A stretch of DNA of 64,000 nucleotides from Yoonia sp. BS5-3 (GCF_038069655.2 NZ_CP150951.2:2072001-2136000), one strand, 5' to 3'; positions 43,916 through 54,261 are shown, counted from the stretch's first letter. Notes: a model not told the origin generated them from the sequence alone. Program-made: numbers and translations.

Positions 43916-45877
43916 ATGACCAGCCAACCAGACACGACATATCCGCCATCAGCCGATATGGCTGCAAATGCGCATGCCGATAAGGCGACTTATGATGCGA
44001 TGTATCAAGCGTCTATCAATGATCCAGAAGGTTTCTGGGCCGAGCACGGCAAGCGCGTTGACTGGATCAAACCCTATACCAAGGTCAAGAATGTCAGCTT
44101 CGCGCCGGGCAATGTTGATATCAAATGGTTTGAAGATGGCACGCTGAATGTAAGCGCCAATTGCATCGACCGCCATCTGGCGACACGCGGCGACCAGACT
44201 GCGATCATTTGGGAACCTGACAGCCCTGACGACGCTGCTTTGCACATTACCTACAAGCAGTTGCACGAAAAAACACAGTTGATGGCCAACAGTCTCAAGG
44301 CGCTTGGGGTTGGCAAAGGGGACCGCGTGGTTCTTTACATGCCGATGATCCCGGAAGCGGCCTATGCGATGCTGGCCTGCGCGCGTATCGGGGCCATCCA
44401 CTCGATTGTCTTCGCTGGTTTCTCGGCTGACGCCTTGGCGGCCCGGATCTCTGGATCGCAGGCAAAGGTTGTGATCACCGCAGATGGTGCACCACGCGGC
44501 GGGCGTGTGACGAACCTTAAAGACAGTGTCAATCAGGCGCTGATCAATGTCATGCATGATTGCAAGTGCCTGTGCGTCCAACGGACCGGTCAGCAGATTG
44601 CCTGGCGCGAGGAAGGTGACTACTGGCTGCATGAAATGGAGGCAGAGGTCAGCCCCGATTGCCCGCCCGAAGAAATGAATGCCGAAGACCCGCTTTTTAT
44701 TCTATACACGTCCGGCTCGACCGGTCAGCCCAAAGGCGTGGTCCATACGACAGGGGGCTATATCGTTTATGCCTCAATGACCCATCAATACACGTTTGAT
44801 TATCATGATGGTGATATCTTCTGGTGCACCGCTGATGTGGGCTGGGTTACGGGCCATAGCTACATTGTTTATGGGCCGCTGGCCAATGGCGCCACGACCG
44901 TGATGTTTGAAGGCGTGCCCACCTATCCTGATGCCGGCCGCTTTTGGCAGGTTTGCGAAAAGCACAAGGTCAACCAGTTCTACACGGCACCAACGGCCAT
45001 TCGGGCGTTGATGGGCCAAGGCAATGAATTTGTCGAAAAATATGACCTGTCGGATATCAAAGTGCTGGGCACGGTGGGTGAACCGATCAATCCCGAGGCG
45101 TGGAATTGGTACAATGATGTGGTGGGCAAAGGTAAAGCGCCCATCGTTGACACATGGTGGCAGACCGAAACCGGTGGGCATCTGTTGACCCCACTTCCGG
45201 GCGCCATCGCGACCAAGCCGGGATCGGCCACGGTGCCTTTCTTTGGGGTGCAGCCGGTAATCCTTGAGCCAACGACGGGGGAAGAAATTCACGACCTGGC
45301 GGCCGAGGGTGTCTTGTGCATGAAAGACAGTTGGCCCGCGCAAATGCGGACGGTCTGGGGTGACCACGAACGGTTCGAAAAGACCTATTTCAGCGATTAC
45401 AAGAACTACTACTTCACCGGGGATGGCTGTAAGCGCGATGCGGATGGCTATTACTGGATCACAGGCCGCGTCGATGACGTGATCAATGTCTCGGGTCACC
45501 GGATGGGCACCGCCGAGGTGGAAAGCGCATTGGTCGCCCATGCTAAAGTGGCCGAAGCCGCTGTTGTCGGCTATCCGCATGATATCAAGGGGCAGGGGAT
45601 CTATGCCTATGTGACCTTGATGAACGGACAAGAGCCGTCCGAAGAGCTACGTAAAGAGCTGGAAACTTGGGTGCGGGCTGAGATTGGACCGATTGCGAAG
45701 CCCGATTTGATCCAATGGGCACCTGGGTTGCCCAAAACCCGCTCGGGCAAGATCATGCGGCGCATCCTGCGCAAAATCGCCGAGGATGATTTCGGCGCGC
45801 TGGGCGATACATCCACGCTTGCTGACCCATCCGTGGTGGACGACTTGATCGAAAACCGGATGAACCGCGAAGCTTAG
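43916..45877 (+). CDS. acs: Acetyl-CoA synthetase Acs
   Basis: A 653-residue AMP-forming acetate-CoA ligase, the usual length. It has the ATP-binding loop [42 protein letters not shown] and the late hinge [20 protein letters not shown]. The C-terminal catalytic lysine is in [15 protein letters not shown], the site of acetylation control in this family. It activates acetate for central metabolism. GGGGGAG is 5 bases before the ATG. An intrinsic terminator follows. Confidence 0.97.
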   Translation: MTSQPDTTYPPSADMAANAHADKATYDAMYQASINDPEGFWAEHGKRVDWIKPYTKVKNVSFAPGNVDIKWFEDGTLNVSANCIDRHLATRGDQTAIIWEPDSPDDAALHITYKQLHEKTQLMANSLKALGVGKGDRVVLYMPMIPEAAYAMLACARIGAIHSIVFAGFSADALAARISGSQAKVVITADGAPRGGRVTNLKDSVNQALINVMHDCKCLCVQRTGQQIAWREEGDYWLHEMEAEVSPDCPPEEMNAEDPLFILYTSGSTGQPKGVVHTTGGYIVYASMTHQYTFDYHDGDIFWCTADVGWVTGHSYIVYGPLANGATTVMFEGVPTYPDAGRFWQVCEKHKVNQFYTAPTAIRALMGQGNEFVEKYDLSDIKVLGTVGEPINPEAWNWYNDVVGKGKAPIVDTWWQTETGGHLLTPLPGAIATKPGSATVPFFGVQPVILEPTTGEEIHDLAAEGVLCMKDSWPAQMRTVWGDHERFEKTYFSDYKNYYFTGDGCKRDADGYYWITGRVDDVINVSGHRMGTAEVESALVAHAKVAEAAVVGYPHDIKGQGIYAYVTLMNGQEPSEELRKELETWVRAEIGPIAKPDLIQWAPGLPKTRSGKIMRRILRKIAEDDFGALGDTSTLADPSVVDDLIENRMNREA

Positions 45878-45906
45878 TTCTCGGAAGAGTAATATCTGCC
45901 GCCCTG

Positions 45907-45933
45907 AAAGGCACGCTTTTGGCGTGTCTTTTT
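45907..45933 (+). terminator. Rho-independent terminator after acs
   Basis: AAAGGCACGC (45907-45916), loop TTTTG, GCGTGTCTTT (45922-45931) with one G-U pair, then more T residues. It lies 30 bases after the acs stop. The rest of 45934-46154 has no gene that I can see; it is AT-richer and presumably carries the promoter of the next gene. Confidence 0.8.
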
Positions 45934-46154
45934 GGGTGCGGATTTCGCGGGTTATGACCCGCCGATCACGCCTAGAGGATAAAAGGCGCATGATGTCCCA
46001 CTTGACCAATTTGTGGACATTTTGGACTCTCTGTCCTGTTTTCTTGACGATTTTTCACAGACGAACACTTGTGACATTGATCTCCAGCGCCAAAGCATGC
46101 AAAGGAATTGTTCGATCCCTGCATTGCCGAGGATCGCTTAACTAGCATAAATGA

Positions 46155-47042
46155 ATGAAAGATGATCTTGTGAAAAAAAATTCAATTGCGATTGTATGTT
46201 TTGGAATTACCGCATTTTCGGCCGTGCCTGCGTGGTCCCAAGTACTGGGTTACGGTGAAATCACCGGCAGCTATACAGAAGGTGACCGGGGTGATAATGA
46301 ACCAACCGATGATTTCAGTACCATTGGCATAGCAGGGGCTGTTGCTTATGCGATAAACCCTCAAATGCGCCTTGCCTTTGACATTGCGCTGAACGCCAAT
46401 AACGGTGGCGAAGATATTTTCGATGGCCAAGAGGTCGGCAATGACGGCGAAATCGCAGTGCATTTCCTGTATGATCTGTCCGCAGGTGCAACCATCGGTG
46501 CATATCTGAGCGGGGGCATTGCACAATCCGAACGCGACGAGCCTTTGGAAGAGTACCCTTTTGCATCATTTGGCATTGAAGGTAGCATGGCTTTCAACGA
46601 GCAGTGGAGCGGGTACGCACAGCTTGCCGCGGTTGATCAATCAGATGACGATTTGGGCAGCGGCGGCTATAAGGAAGGGTACGCGCTGCGCCTGGGTGGT
46701 ACTTATCAGTTCAACGAAAGCACTTCATTCTATGCAGATGTCCAATATGGCGAAGCCAAAGATTATGAAGATGCAGATGAAGATGGCGAATTTGCACGTC
46801 TTGCGCTTGGTGGTGAAACCCTCATCAACGCGACAGATTGGGCCGTAACCTATGAGATTTCGCGTGAATCCTATGTTCCTGATGAGGGTGCTGATTCAAA
46901 CGATACCCAGGTCGTCACGGCCACATTGGGTGCGCGTTATTATTTTGGCGGTGCACGGCCCTCTGATTTGCGGGATGCGGGTGTCATTGGCACGCCCGAC
47001 ATCGTCAGTCGCGCAAGCTTGTTCACCAGCGCCGCTGACTAG
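46155..47042 (+). CDS. Outer-membrane porin-like beta-barrel protein
   Basis: A 295-residue protein. After the lysines the signal peptide reads NSIAIVCFGITAFSAVPAWSQ. The mature part is made of amphipathic beta strands (YGEITGSYTEG, MRLAFDIALNANN, LRLGGTYQFNESTSFYADVQYGEA, TATLGARYYF) with acidic, Asp/Glu-rich loops, as in marine general porins. No ATG has a good Shine-Dalgarno. ATG 46155 is used here; a GTG at 46170 would give a more typical signal peptide starting MKKNSIA. A hairpin terminator follows. Confidence 0.7.
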   Translation: MKDDLVKKNSIAIVCFGITAFSAVPAWSQVLGYGEITGSYTEGDRGDNEPTDDFSTIGIAGAVAYAINPQMRLAFDIALNANNGGEDIFDGQEVGNDGEIAVHFLYDLSAGATIGAYLSGGIAQSERDEPLEEYPFASFGIEGSMAFNEQWSGYAQLAAVDQSDDDLGSGGYKEGYALRLGGTYQFNESTSFYADVQYGEAKDYEDADEDGEFARLALGGETLINATDWAVTYEISRESYVPDEGADSNDTQVVTATLGARYYFGGARPSDLRDAGVIGTPDIVSRASLFTSAAD

Positions 47043-47049
47043 TTTTGGT

Positions 47050-47080
47050 GCCAATGGGGCGGATACTTCGCTCCATTGGC
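47050..47080. terminator. Hairpin between convergent porin-like and kinase genes
   Basis: GCCAATGGGGCG (47050-47061), loop GATACTT, CGCTCCATTGGC (47069-47080): a 12-bp stem with one G-U pair, 7 bases after the porin-like stop and 14 bases from the end of the convergent kinase gene. It probably serves both genes. Confidence 0.6.
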
Positions 47081-47094
47081 GACCTGAAACGTTA

Positions 47095-47589
47095 CTATGA
47101 GACGTTATGCATCACGATATCGAACCCTTCATTGGGGCCTGGCATAACGAAGTGTTTTGCGAGCTGATGAAACTGCGGGGCGCTTAGGGCAAACGGGTGG
47201 TCTCCGGCGGCATTGCGTGCCCGCAGGCGCTTAAGGCACGCCGCGTCTGAGACATCGAGGACATGCAATTGATGTGCCGCGCCGCTTTCGTCGATGATCT
47301 GGCGCAGCCAGCGGCGGGCAGCCAAGGTGTTTGCCTGAAAATCCAAAACAACCGCGTTGCCTGCTTTCAGCAATGACACAACATGCGGGCCCATCACGGT
47401 GCGCAGTTTTGTCATGCAGCGCGTATAGTCTGACAGGCTGGTCAGCTCGCCTATGAACAACGCATTCAGCCAATCATCCTCCGAGATGATGATGGTGCCT
47501 GATGCTTGCCCCAAACGGGCCGCGAGGGTGGATTTTCCTGATGCGGGTTTGCCGCACAGCATGTGGAGAACTGGTTTTGTACTCGTCAT
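47095..47589 (-). CDS. P-loop kinase, zeta-toxin-like AAA family ATPase
   Basis: A 164-residue protein with Walker A GKPASGKST at residues 12-20, IIISEDDWLNALF (Walker-B-like/acceptor segment), VVLDFQANTLAARRWLRQII and a late RLRARN lid. It belongs to the large group of small P-loop kinases annotated as AAA or zeta-toxin-like; the substrate is unknown. The first in-frame start is a TTG at 47592 directly before the ATG at 47589, which I chose. No antitoxin gene is adjacent, so a toxin role is unlikely. Confidence 0.75.
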   Translation of the reverse strand: MTSTKPVLHMLCGKPASGKSTLAARLGQASGTIIISEDDWLNALFIGELTSLSDYTRCMTKLRTVMGPHVVSLLKAGNAVVLDFQANTLAARRWLRQIIDESGAAHQLHVLDVSDAACLKRLRARNAAGDHPFALSAPQFHQLAKHFVMPGPNEGFDIVMHNVS

Positions 47590-47659
47590 CAAAAGCGGCC
47601 TTTTCTATCCGCATGAAACTCATATTACTTTTTTATGTCCAGCCCGTTGCGACCGGGCG

Positions 47660-49309
47660 TCAATGATCCTCTTCTTCGCCTTCACTATGGATGACGAGGT
47701 TTTCAAGGAAAGCCACCAATTGCAGCTGCGCATCTTCTGAAAGCGCTGCATAGGCATCACGGCTTTGCGTGCCTTCGCCAGCATGCATCATGATGGCTTC
47801 ATGCAAGGTTGTTGCGCGCCCATCGTGCAGCCAGGGTCCGGTTGTGCCAACACCTGCCAGCGAGCGGGTCATGAACATCTCAGCCCCGATCCCAAGCGGG
47901 CTTGACGGATCAGCCAATGCCGCGCCCATATCGTGTCTCTTGAAATCGGTGTACCAGTTCACAACGCCCCGCCCGGTGGTGTCGGTCTTGACCGCGCCCA
48001 GATGGTACATTTCGCCCGAAGCCAGCGTGACCTGATTGTTTGGTGGGTCGGTGCGCATGTCAAAGGCCAGCGCCGTATCCTGACGTAGACCATGATCGAC
48101 AGGGGCTGATCCGTCAGGAAACACCATATCGTAATAGCCGGGGGTCCGGCTGGGTTCGCGGAAGATAGGTTCGTCAAGCACCATCTCGGATACATGGCAG
48201 CTGGTACAGCCCACAGCAGCAAAGCTTTCCTGTCCGGCCATGATTGCGCTTCGGTCTTCATCTGCAAGTTCGGTCAATCCAAGATCGGCTAGCTCGACAA
48301 GGCTGGTTGGACGTTCCAACGCGGCCATGTAAATCGTCAAGGCCGTCAGATCGCCAACCGTTAGTTCGCTTGTGACCCCGTCATAATCGCCATCTGCATC
48401 ACCAACCAATTCCACACCCTGAAGACCCATTTCATTATGGGCAGCGCCGCGGGTAAAGCTCCGCAGGGTGGCTTCATTCCCTTTCCAGCCAAAGGGTTTG
48501 ATGACCAGATCGTCGTCGATGCCAGACAATCCGCTGACATCAATATCGACCGAGCAGGGCGCCTCGGCGGTGCGTGTAAAGCCTAACGTGCCAAAGGCGA
48601 CACCCTTCGTGACCAGGGTCGCCGTTGCGCTGCCTTGTTCGCAGGCCATCATGCGGGCACCTTCGCGCTGCAGATATAGATCAAGGCTCATCTCTTCGGC
48701 CAGACGCTGCGGTATGGCCAATGCAAAAAGCGGGGTCGTATTCCGCTCCAGATATTGGGACGGATCGCCGGTATGGGCCGGATCAAGCACAACATTCATG
48801 GCGACACCGCCTGCACCATTGGCCAGCGGGGCACTGTGACAGCTGATGCATTGGGTCGCGTTCGCACCGCCCTCACGCGCTGGGAAATGGGTGCCCCATT
48901 CGCCGGGGCCGTTCAGATCAGCGCGGGGAAAGCGGCTGAAACGGCGCCCTTCCCCGATATTGGCGCCCACGCCCTGTTCGGCGGTAAAGCTTGCTTCAGT
49001 CAGCTCATCGCCCATCTCAAAGGCAAAAGCGAATGCCTCTTCCCGCTGGCCACTTGTGACGAGCTGGTTCAGATAGAGCTGATCAATCGGTTCCAGCGCA
49101 TGTTCTTCTTCATCGGCCTCTGCTGCGACGTCAACGGCGTCGGGGGTTGCCGGTTCGGTCGTATCACTAGAGCCAGCTTCAACCGCGGCGGACATCAAAG
49201 CAGGTGTATCTGCTGATGCTGTGTCTTCGGGATCGGGCTGTATGCTTTGGAAATAGATGAAGCCACCGACAAGGATGCCAACAAATAATATTGCTCTGAT
49301 AATATTCAT
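47660..49309 (-). CDS. Dihaem oxidoreductase (DHOR / DUF1111 family cytochrome c)
   Basis: A 549-residue protein from ATG 49309. One N-terminal helix (IIRAILFVGILVGGFIYF) anchors it. An acidic Ser/Thr/Glu/Asp linker follows to about residue 75. Two CXXCH haem-c sites are present, CISCH (about 156) and CTSCH (about 355). The family block KPFGWKGNEATLRSF lies between them, and late GPWLHDGRATTLHEAI resembles the MauG/CcpA fold. These are putative periplasmic peroxidases or thiol oxidoreductases. It ends in a run of Glu-Asp-His. It stands alone between the kinase and a channel gene. Confidence 0.86.
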   Translation of the reverse strand: MNIIRAILFVGILVGGFIYFQSIQPDPEDTASADTPALMSAAVEAGSSDTTEPATPDAVDVAAEADEEEHALEPIDQLYLNQLVTSGQREEAFAFAFEMGDELTEASFTAEQGVGANIGEGRRFSRFPRADLNGPGEWGTHFPAREGGANATQCISCHSAPLANGAGGVAMNVVLDPAHTGDPSQYLERNTTPLFALAIPQRLAEEMSLDLYLQREGARMMACEQGSATATLVTKGVAFGTLGFTRTAEAPCSVDIDVSGLSGIDDDLVIKPFGWKGNEATLRSFTRGAAHNEMGLQGVELVGDADGDYDGVTSELTVGDLTALTIYMAALERPTSLVELADLGLTELADEDRSAIMAGQESFAAVGCTSCHVSEMVLDEPIFREPSRTPGYYDMVFPDGSAPVDHGLRQDTALAFDMRTDPPNNQVTLASGEMYHLGAVKTDTTGRGVVNWYTDFKRHDMGAALADPSSPLGIGAEMFMTRSLAGVGTTGPWLHDGRATTLHEAIMMHAGEGTQSRDAYAALSEDAQLQLVAFLENLVIHSEGEEEDH

Positions 49310-49475
49310 GTCCGCGCGCCCCCGCATGTTGTGAACCACGTCCAAGAAGCAGCATCACAAACGCGTGATCAACCGGGAATCAGGTAGAGCCTGAGTATTG
49401 GCGCATCGCCGCCGATATACAGGTAGGGGTCAGCGATAATATGTCTGGAACGTTGCAGTCTGTATCAAACGTGGC

Positions 49476-50858
49476 TCAGTCGCTGACAGTCTTTCTGATG
49501 CCAGGTTCTGACGCATCCTGGTTCAGCATCGTTACCTCACGCTGTGGGAATGGAATGCTGATCCCGTTCTCGGCAAATGCATCCCAAAGGGCCAGATAAA
49601 CATTGCCTCGGATGTTGGTCAGGCCGCCAGTCGGGTCTCTGATCCAGAAACGCAGCACATAATCGACGGAACTGTCCCCGAAGCCCACGATATGACAAAC
49701 GGTATTCTTGTGCGTCAGCACGCGGTCAACACTTTGGGCGGCCTCAATTGCGATCCGGCGGACATCATGGGGGTTGTCGTGATATGCGGTGCCAAAATGA
49801 ATATCGAGCCGTACGAAATCGCTCGAATGGGACCAGTTCACCACCTGCCCGGTGATCAGGTCTTCGTTGGGGATCAGATATTCGCGTCCGTCCCGGGTAA
49901 TGACCGAGACATAGCGTGCGCCAAGCGCGTTGATCCATCCAAATGTATCGCCCAGGCTGATCACATCGCCAGGTTTGATGGATTTATCCAGCAGGATGAT
50001 GACGCCTGAAACGAGGTTGGACACAACCTTTTGCAGCCCAAAGCCAAGCCCGACACCAATCGCCCCGGACAGCACGGCCAAGCCTGTCAGATCGATCCCC
50101 AAAGCGCGCACACCCAAGAAAAACGCAGCGCCGTAAAAGGCGATTTGCGCGGCTTTGACGATCAGGACCTGCATCGATGGGCTGATATCAGCGTTGCGCT
50201 TGATCCGGCTGGCCGTCGTGGCGGTAAAGAACCGGGCCAAAGTGATCAGCACTCCAAGGATGACCAAGGCCTGGATCAGCAACAAAAGCGAAAAGCGGAT
50301 ATCGCCGACCGAAAACCCAGCGCTGTCCAAAAGCTGCTCGGCGGGGTCTAGCAGGTTCAGGATGCGCAATGTGACATAGGTCCAGGCGCCATAGCGCACC
50401 GTTTTACGCAGGCTGGGGCTTTTGATCAGGCGGGTGAGAAAGACAACAGACAGCCAAGCGAAGGCCAATGTGCCAATGATTGACAAAAGGTAGCTGCGGC
50501 TGGGCCAGGTGACCTCGCGCATGATCCAGATGGTCGCCCAGATCAGGGTGACAAAGAAGATGGCGCGCAGCCGCTGATGGATAATGGCCAATATGCGCAT
50601 ACGCCATTTGGGCCAGTCCTGACGGGCACCCATCCATGCCCTGATGCGGGGGCCCAAAACAGCGCGCAATATATGTGCCAGCGCGAATAGCCCCAGCGCG
50701 ATCCCAATCTGATAAAGGTTCCACGTACGAAAAAGGCCTTCAAACGCGGTTTGTCCTTGCGCCAGTAAATCAGTGCCAATGCTCAGCACTTGATCAATCT
50801 CAGGGTTGGTCCCGGCGATGACATCGTCGGGGCCGCGCATGGTGACGTGGCGAGACAT
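49476..50858 (-). CDS. Mechanosensitive ion channel family protein (MscS type)
   Basis: A 460-residue membrane protein. The N-terminal half has four or five helices (YQIGIALGLFALAHILRA, AIFFVTLIWATIWIM, LLSIIGTLAFAWLSVVFL, FSLLLLIQALVILGVLI). The pore helix block is LAVLSGAIGVGLGFGLQKVVSNLVSGVIILLDKSI, followed by the beta domain PGDVISLGDTFGWINALGARYVSVITRDGREYLIPNEDLI. Such channels release solutes on hypo-osmotic shock. The extra N-terminal helices make it larger than E. coli MscS. It is divergent from the RTX-type gene, with 183 bases between starts. Confidence 0.92.
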   Translation of the reverse strand: MSRHVTMRGPDDVIAGTNPEIDQVLSIGTDLLAQGQTAFEGLFRTWNLYQIGIALGLFALAHILRAVLGPRIRAWMGARQDWPKWRMRILAIIHQRLRAIFFVTLIWATIWIMREVTWPSRSYLLSIIGTLAFAWLSVVFLTRLIKSPSLRKTVRYGAWTYVTLRILNLLDPAEQLLDSAGFSVGDIRFSLLLLIQALVILGVLITLARFFTATTASRIKRNADISPSMQVLIVKAAQIAFYGAAFFLGVRALGIDLTGLAVLSGAIGVGLGFGLQKVVSNLVSGVIILLDKSIKPGDVISLGDTFGWINALGARYVSVITRDGREYLIPNEDLITGQVVNWSHSSDFVRLDIHFGTAYHDNPHDVRRIAIEAAQSVDRVLTHKNTVCHIVGFGDSSVDYVLRFWIRDPTGGLTNIRGNVYLALWDAFAENGISIPFPQREVTMLNQDASEPGIRKTVSD

Positions 50859-51041
50859 CGTTTTCCTTCATTTGAACCTTTGTTCAGAAACTGTCGCATG
50901 GGGTGGGGTCACCAGGCAAGTGACCCTGGGATCGGCGCAGGATTGCAACATCGATAACCATGTTTCCAACGCGGCCTTGCTGCATCTATAGACAAGGGTT
51001 AATAATCCCCTAATTTGCGATTGACCGGACTGGAGCTGACG

Positions 51042-51995
51042 ATGGACCTCACCTTATTACTTGCCCTTCTGGGGTTGGGCGTTCTGGTCATTCCTGCCCT
51101 TGGGGGCGACGATGATGATGACAGCGCGGATGAAGATAACACCATCCGCGGCACCTCCGAAGATGATGAGCTTGAAGGCACTACTGACGGAGAAGAGATC
51201 CTGGGCTTTCTGGGCGACGATATCATCAACGGCAATGGCGGCCTTGATATCCTGCGGGGCAGCGGCGGTGAGGACACGATCACTGGCGGTGCGGACCGGG
51301 ATGAGATTTATGGCGGCGCGGATAATGATGAGCTTTTCGGACTTGGCGGTGACGACACTATCGAAGGCGGCGGCGGTAACGATGTTATCGACGCAGGCGA
51401 AGGTAGCGATATCGTACGTGCCGGCGCGGGCGATGACACGGTCTACGGCAATCTTGGCACCGATACACTGCGCGGTGAAGATGACGATGATGATCTGTTC
51501 CTGTGGGGCAATGAAGGTACAGCCTTTGGCGGCGAAGGGGATGATGATCTGATCATGGTCACAGGGCGCGGTGTGCTTGACGGCGTTGCTGGGACCAACA
51601 CGTTTTACGCGCTGGCCAATGATGACGATGAACAGCAGACCGTCGCGATCATTCAAGAATTGGGCGACGGTGATCAAATCGTCATGACAATCGATACCGA
51701 TGATGCAACGGTGGTAGGCGAAGATCTTTTGGTGACAGTCACCGAAGGCACAATTAACGGGATCGAAGGTTACAATGTTGAAATCGCGTTCGCCGACGAA
51801 TCTGATGAACCTGCCCAGTTTGAAACCTCACGGGTCTTCATTTACGGGCGTAGTTTAGACATCGAAGATGTTGTCGCCTCAATCCAAGTCGATGTGACTG
51901 TTGACGCAGAACTGACGGTCGAAGGGGCGCAAGCGACATTTGACGCCCTAGAGCCAGATGCACCTGCGCAGACCGACCCGGTCGTGACCCCATAA
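51042..51995 (+). CDS. RTX-type calcium-binding repeat protein with N-terminal anchor
   Basis: A 317-residue, strongly acidic protein. The ATG at 51042 follows GGAG by 6 bases. A hydrophobic N-terminus (LTLLLALLGLGVLVIPALGG) runs into an Asp-rich stretch. Nonapeptide-like repeats follow between about residues 50 and 150 (GFLGDDIINGNGGLDIL, GGADRDEIYGGADNDELFG, GGGGNDVIDAGEGSDIV, GAGDDTVYGNLGTD), which form Ca2+-binding beta rolls. The C-terminal half is a beta-rich domain of unknown type. Most RTX proteins leave by type I secretion with no N-terminal signal, so this layout is unusual. It may be surface-anchored. Confidence 0.8.
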   Translation: MDLTLLLALLGLGVLVIPALGGDDDDDSADEDNTIRGTSEDDELEGTTDGEEILGFLGDDIINGNGGLDILRGSGGEDTITGGADRDEIYGGADNDELFGLGGDDTIEGGGGNDVIDAGEGSDIVRAGAGDDTVYGNLGTDTLRGEDDDDDLFLWGNEGTAFGGEGDDDLIMVTGRGVLDGVAGTNTFYALANDDDEQQTVAIIQELGDGDQIVMTIDTDDATVVGEDLLVTVTEGTINGIEGYNVEIAFADESDEPAQFETSRVFIYGRSLDIEDVVASIQVDVTVDAELTVEGAQATFDALEPDAPAQTDPVVTP

Positions 51996-52012
51996 ACCCG
52001 GTCGAAATCCCA

Positions 52013-52041
52013 CCCAATGCCACAGCCCTTGCGGCATTGGG
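52013..52041 (+). terminator. Hairpin after the RTX-type gene
   Basis: CCCAATGCC (52013-52021), 11-base loop, GGCATTGGG (52033-52041): perfect 9-bp stem 17 bases after the stop. No T-run. The remainder, 52042-52208, is the leuC leader and holds a short direct repeat (see findings). Confidence 0.55.
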
Positions 52042-52208
52042 CTTGCCTGTGTATCTGAGCGGGTATGATTCAGGTTTTTGATATGGACGATCGTGCACGA
52101 CTGCCTTGGCGGTTTTTTGGTGCGATCTGTACGATTCTTGCACGGGGCTAATCCCTGCTCTGCCCGCATACCTGACATTTACTGACATTTGAAAACGGGA
52201 GAGGACCC

Positions 52209-53612
52209 ATGTCCCCCAAAACGCTCTACGATAAAATCTGGGACGCCCATGTCGCCCATGAAGCCGAAGATGGCACCTGTCTTTTGTATATCGACCGCCA
52301 TTTGGTGCACGAAGTCACCAGCCCGCAGGCCTTTGAAGGGCTGCGTATGGCAAATCGCTCGGTCCGGGCACCGGACAAAACGATCGCCGTGCCGGATCAC
52401 AACGTGCCCACCACGCTTGACCGGGCCGATGCGACCACGATGACTGAAGATAGCCGCATCCAGGTGGCCGCGCTGGATAAGAACGCCAAGGAATTCGGCA
52501 TTCACTACTATCCAGTCTCTGACGTTCGTCAGGGGATTGTGCATATCGTCGGGCCTGAGCAGGGTTGGACATTGCCCGGCATGACCGTCGTTTGCGGCGA
52601 TAGCCACACGGCGACCCACGGGGCTTTCGGGGCGCTTGCCCATGGGATCGGAACCTCTGAGGTTGAACATGTGCTGGCGACCCAGACCCTGATTCAGAAG
52701 AAATCGAAAAACATGAAGGTCGAGATCACAGGCAAGCTGCAGCCGGGTGTGACCGCCAAGGATATCACCTTGTCCGTCATCGGCGCGACAGGCACGGCAG
52801 GTGGCACCGGCTATGTTATCGAATATTGCGGCGAAGCGATCCGCGATCTGTCGATGGAAGGCCGCATGACAGTCTGCAACATGGCGATCGAAGGCGGCGC
52901 GCGCGCTGGTTTGATTGCCCCCGATGAGAAGACCTTTGAATATTGCAAAGGCCGTCCGCACGCGCCCAAAGGGGCCGAATGGGAAGCAGCAGTCGCATAT
53001 TGGAAAACGCTCTTCACCGATGAAGGGGCGCATTTCGACAAGGTCGTAACAATCAAAGGCGAAGATATCGCACCGGTTGTCACTTGGGGAACATCGCCAG
53101 AGGATGTGTTGCCGATTACAGCCAATGTTCCTGCTGCCGGCGATTTTGAAGGCGGCAAAGTCGGGGCGGCCCAGCGGTCGCTTGATTATATGGATCTGAC
53201 ACCAGGTACGCCGCTGTCTGATATCAAGATCGACACTGTCTTTATCGGGTCATGCACCAACGGGCGGATCGAAGATCTGCGCGCTGCTGCTGAGATCCTG
53301 AAAGGCAAGAAAATCGCGGTTGAGCGTGCGATGGTTGTGCCCGGCTCGGGCCTCGTGCGGGCGCAAGCCGAAGAAGAAGGGCTTGCGGAGATCTTCAAAG
53401 AGGCTGGCTTTGAATGGCGTCTTGCTGGCTGCTCAATGTGTCTGGCGATGAACCCAGACCAGTTGCAACCGGGCGAGCGTTGTGCGGCCACGTCAAACCG
53501 CAACTTCGAAGGGCGGCAAGGGCGGGGCGGACGCACCCATCTGATGTCGCCGCAAATGGCTGCCGCAGCGGCGGTGACCGGAAAACTGACTGACGTGCGG
53601 GAGATGATGTAA
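52209..53612 (+). CDS. leuC: 3-isopropylmalate dehydratase large subunit LeuC
   Basis: A 467-residue aconitase-family subunit starting [17 protein letters not shown]. It has [23 protein letters not shown], the [4Fe-4S] cysteine ligands in GSCTNGR and in [11 protein letters not shown], and [14 protein letters not shown]. With LeuD it isomerises 2-isopropylmalate to 3-isopropylmalate in leucine synthesis. GGGAGAGG is upstream of the ATG. Its stop shares one base with the leuD start (TAATG), so the two are coupled. Confidence 0.98.
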   Translation: MSPKTLYDKIWDAHVAHEAEDGTCLLYIDRHLVHEVTSPQAFEGLRMANRSVRAPDKTIAVPDHNVPTTLDRADATTMTEDSRIQVAALDKNAKEFGIHYYPVSDVRQGIVHIVGPEQGWTLPGMTVVCGDSHTATHGAFGALAHGIGTSEVEHVLATQTLIQKKSKNMKVEITGKLQPGVTAKDITLSVIGATGTAGGTGYVIEYCGEAIRDLSMEGRMTVCNMAIEGGARAGLIAPDEKTFEYCKGRPHAPKGAEWEAAVAYWKTLFTDEGAHFDKVVTIKGEDIAPVVTWGTSPEDVLPITANVPAAGDFEGGKVGAAQRSLDYMDLTPGTPLSDIKIDTVFIGSCTNGRIEDLRAAAEILKGKKIAVERAMVVPGSGLVRAQAEEEGLAEIFKEAGFEWRLAGCSMCLAMNPDQLQPGERCAATSNRNFEGRQGRGGRTHLMSPQMAAAAAVTGKLTDVREMM

Positions 53613-54217
53613 TGCAAAAATTCACAAAGCTCACAGGCATCGCCGCGCCGCTGCCCTTGGTGAATATCGACACTGATATGATCATCCCAAAGCAGTTCCT
53701 GAAGACGATCAAACGCTCAGGCCTTGGGGTTAATCTGTTTGATGAGATGCGCTACGATGATGACGGCAATGAAATTCCCGATTTCGTGCTGAACAAACCG
53801 CAATACCGCGAGACGCAGATCCTTGTCGCAGGGGATAACTTTGGCTGTGGATCGTCACGTGAACACGCGCCTTGGGCGATTGCCGATTTCGGGATCACCT
53901 GCGTGATTGCGCCCAGCTACGCGGATATTTTCTATAATAACTGCTTCAAAAACGGTATCCTGCCTATCGTGCTGCCGCAAGAGCAGGTAGATGTGCTGAT
54001 GAAGGATGCCGAGAAGGGGGCCAACGCACGCATCGAGATCGACCTAGAGGCGCAGACGATTACTTCTTCGGATGGGGACGTCTTCAATTTTGAAGTCGAC
54101 GCCTTCAAAAAGCACTGTCTGATGAACGGGTTAGACGATATCGGCCTTACCATGGAAAAGGCATCAGCCATTGATGCGTTTGAGGCACAGATGAGCGCGC
54201 AGCGCCCCTGGACCTGA
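53612..54217 (+). CDS. leuD: 3-isopropylmalate dehydratase small subunit LeuD
   Basis: A 201-residue LeuD starting [47 protein letters not shown] is the substrate-recognition loop, followed by [17 protein letters not shown]. It completes the isomerase with LeuC. A 12-bp hairpin lies 12 bases after its stop. leuB is not next but about 4.6 kb away. Confidence 0.98.
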   Translation: MQKFTKLTGIAAPLPLVNIDTDMIIPKQFLKTIKRSGLGVNLFDEMRYDDDGNEIPDFVLNKPQYRETQILVAGDNFGCGSSREHAPWAIADFGITCVIAPSYADIFYNNCFKNGILPIVLPQEQVDVLMKDAEKGANARIEIDLEAQTITSSDGDVFNFEVDAFKKHCLMNGLDDIGLTMEKASAIDAFEAQMSAQRPWT

Positions 54218-54228
54218 TCAAAAAACAA

Positions 54229-54261
54229 GGGCGGCAATCATAGGTTGCGTGATTGCCGCCC
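54229..54261 (+). terminator. Strong hairpin terminator after leuCD
   Basis: GGGCGGCAATCA (54229-54240), loop of 9 bases, TGATTGCCGCCC (54250-54261): a perfect 12-bp stem 12 bases after the leuD stop. No T-run follows. The next 200 bases to 54464 are AT-rich and hold a 12-base-period direct repeat and probably the promoter of the following gene. Confidence 0.75.

Noticed and set aside
47095..47589. Zeta-toxin half of a toxin-antitoxin pair
   Set aside because: No small antitoxin gene is adjacent; the protein is better read as a generic P-loop kinase.
52064..52150. Short reading frame (28 codons from ATG at 52064) before leuC as a leucine attenuator peptide
   Set aside because: It has only two leucine codons, none in a run, and no antiterminator/terminator pair follows.
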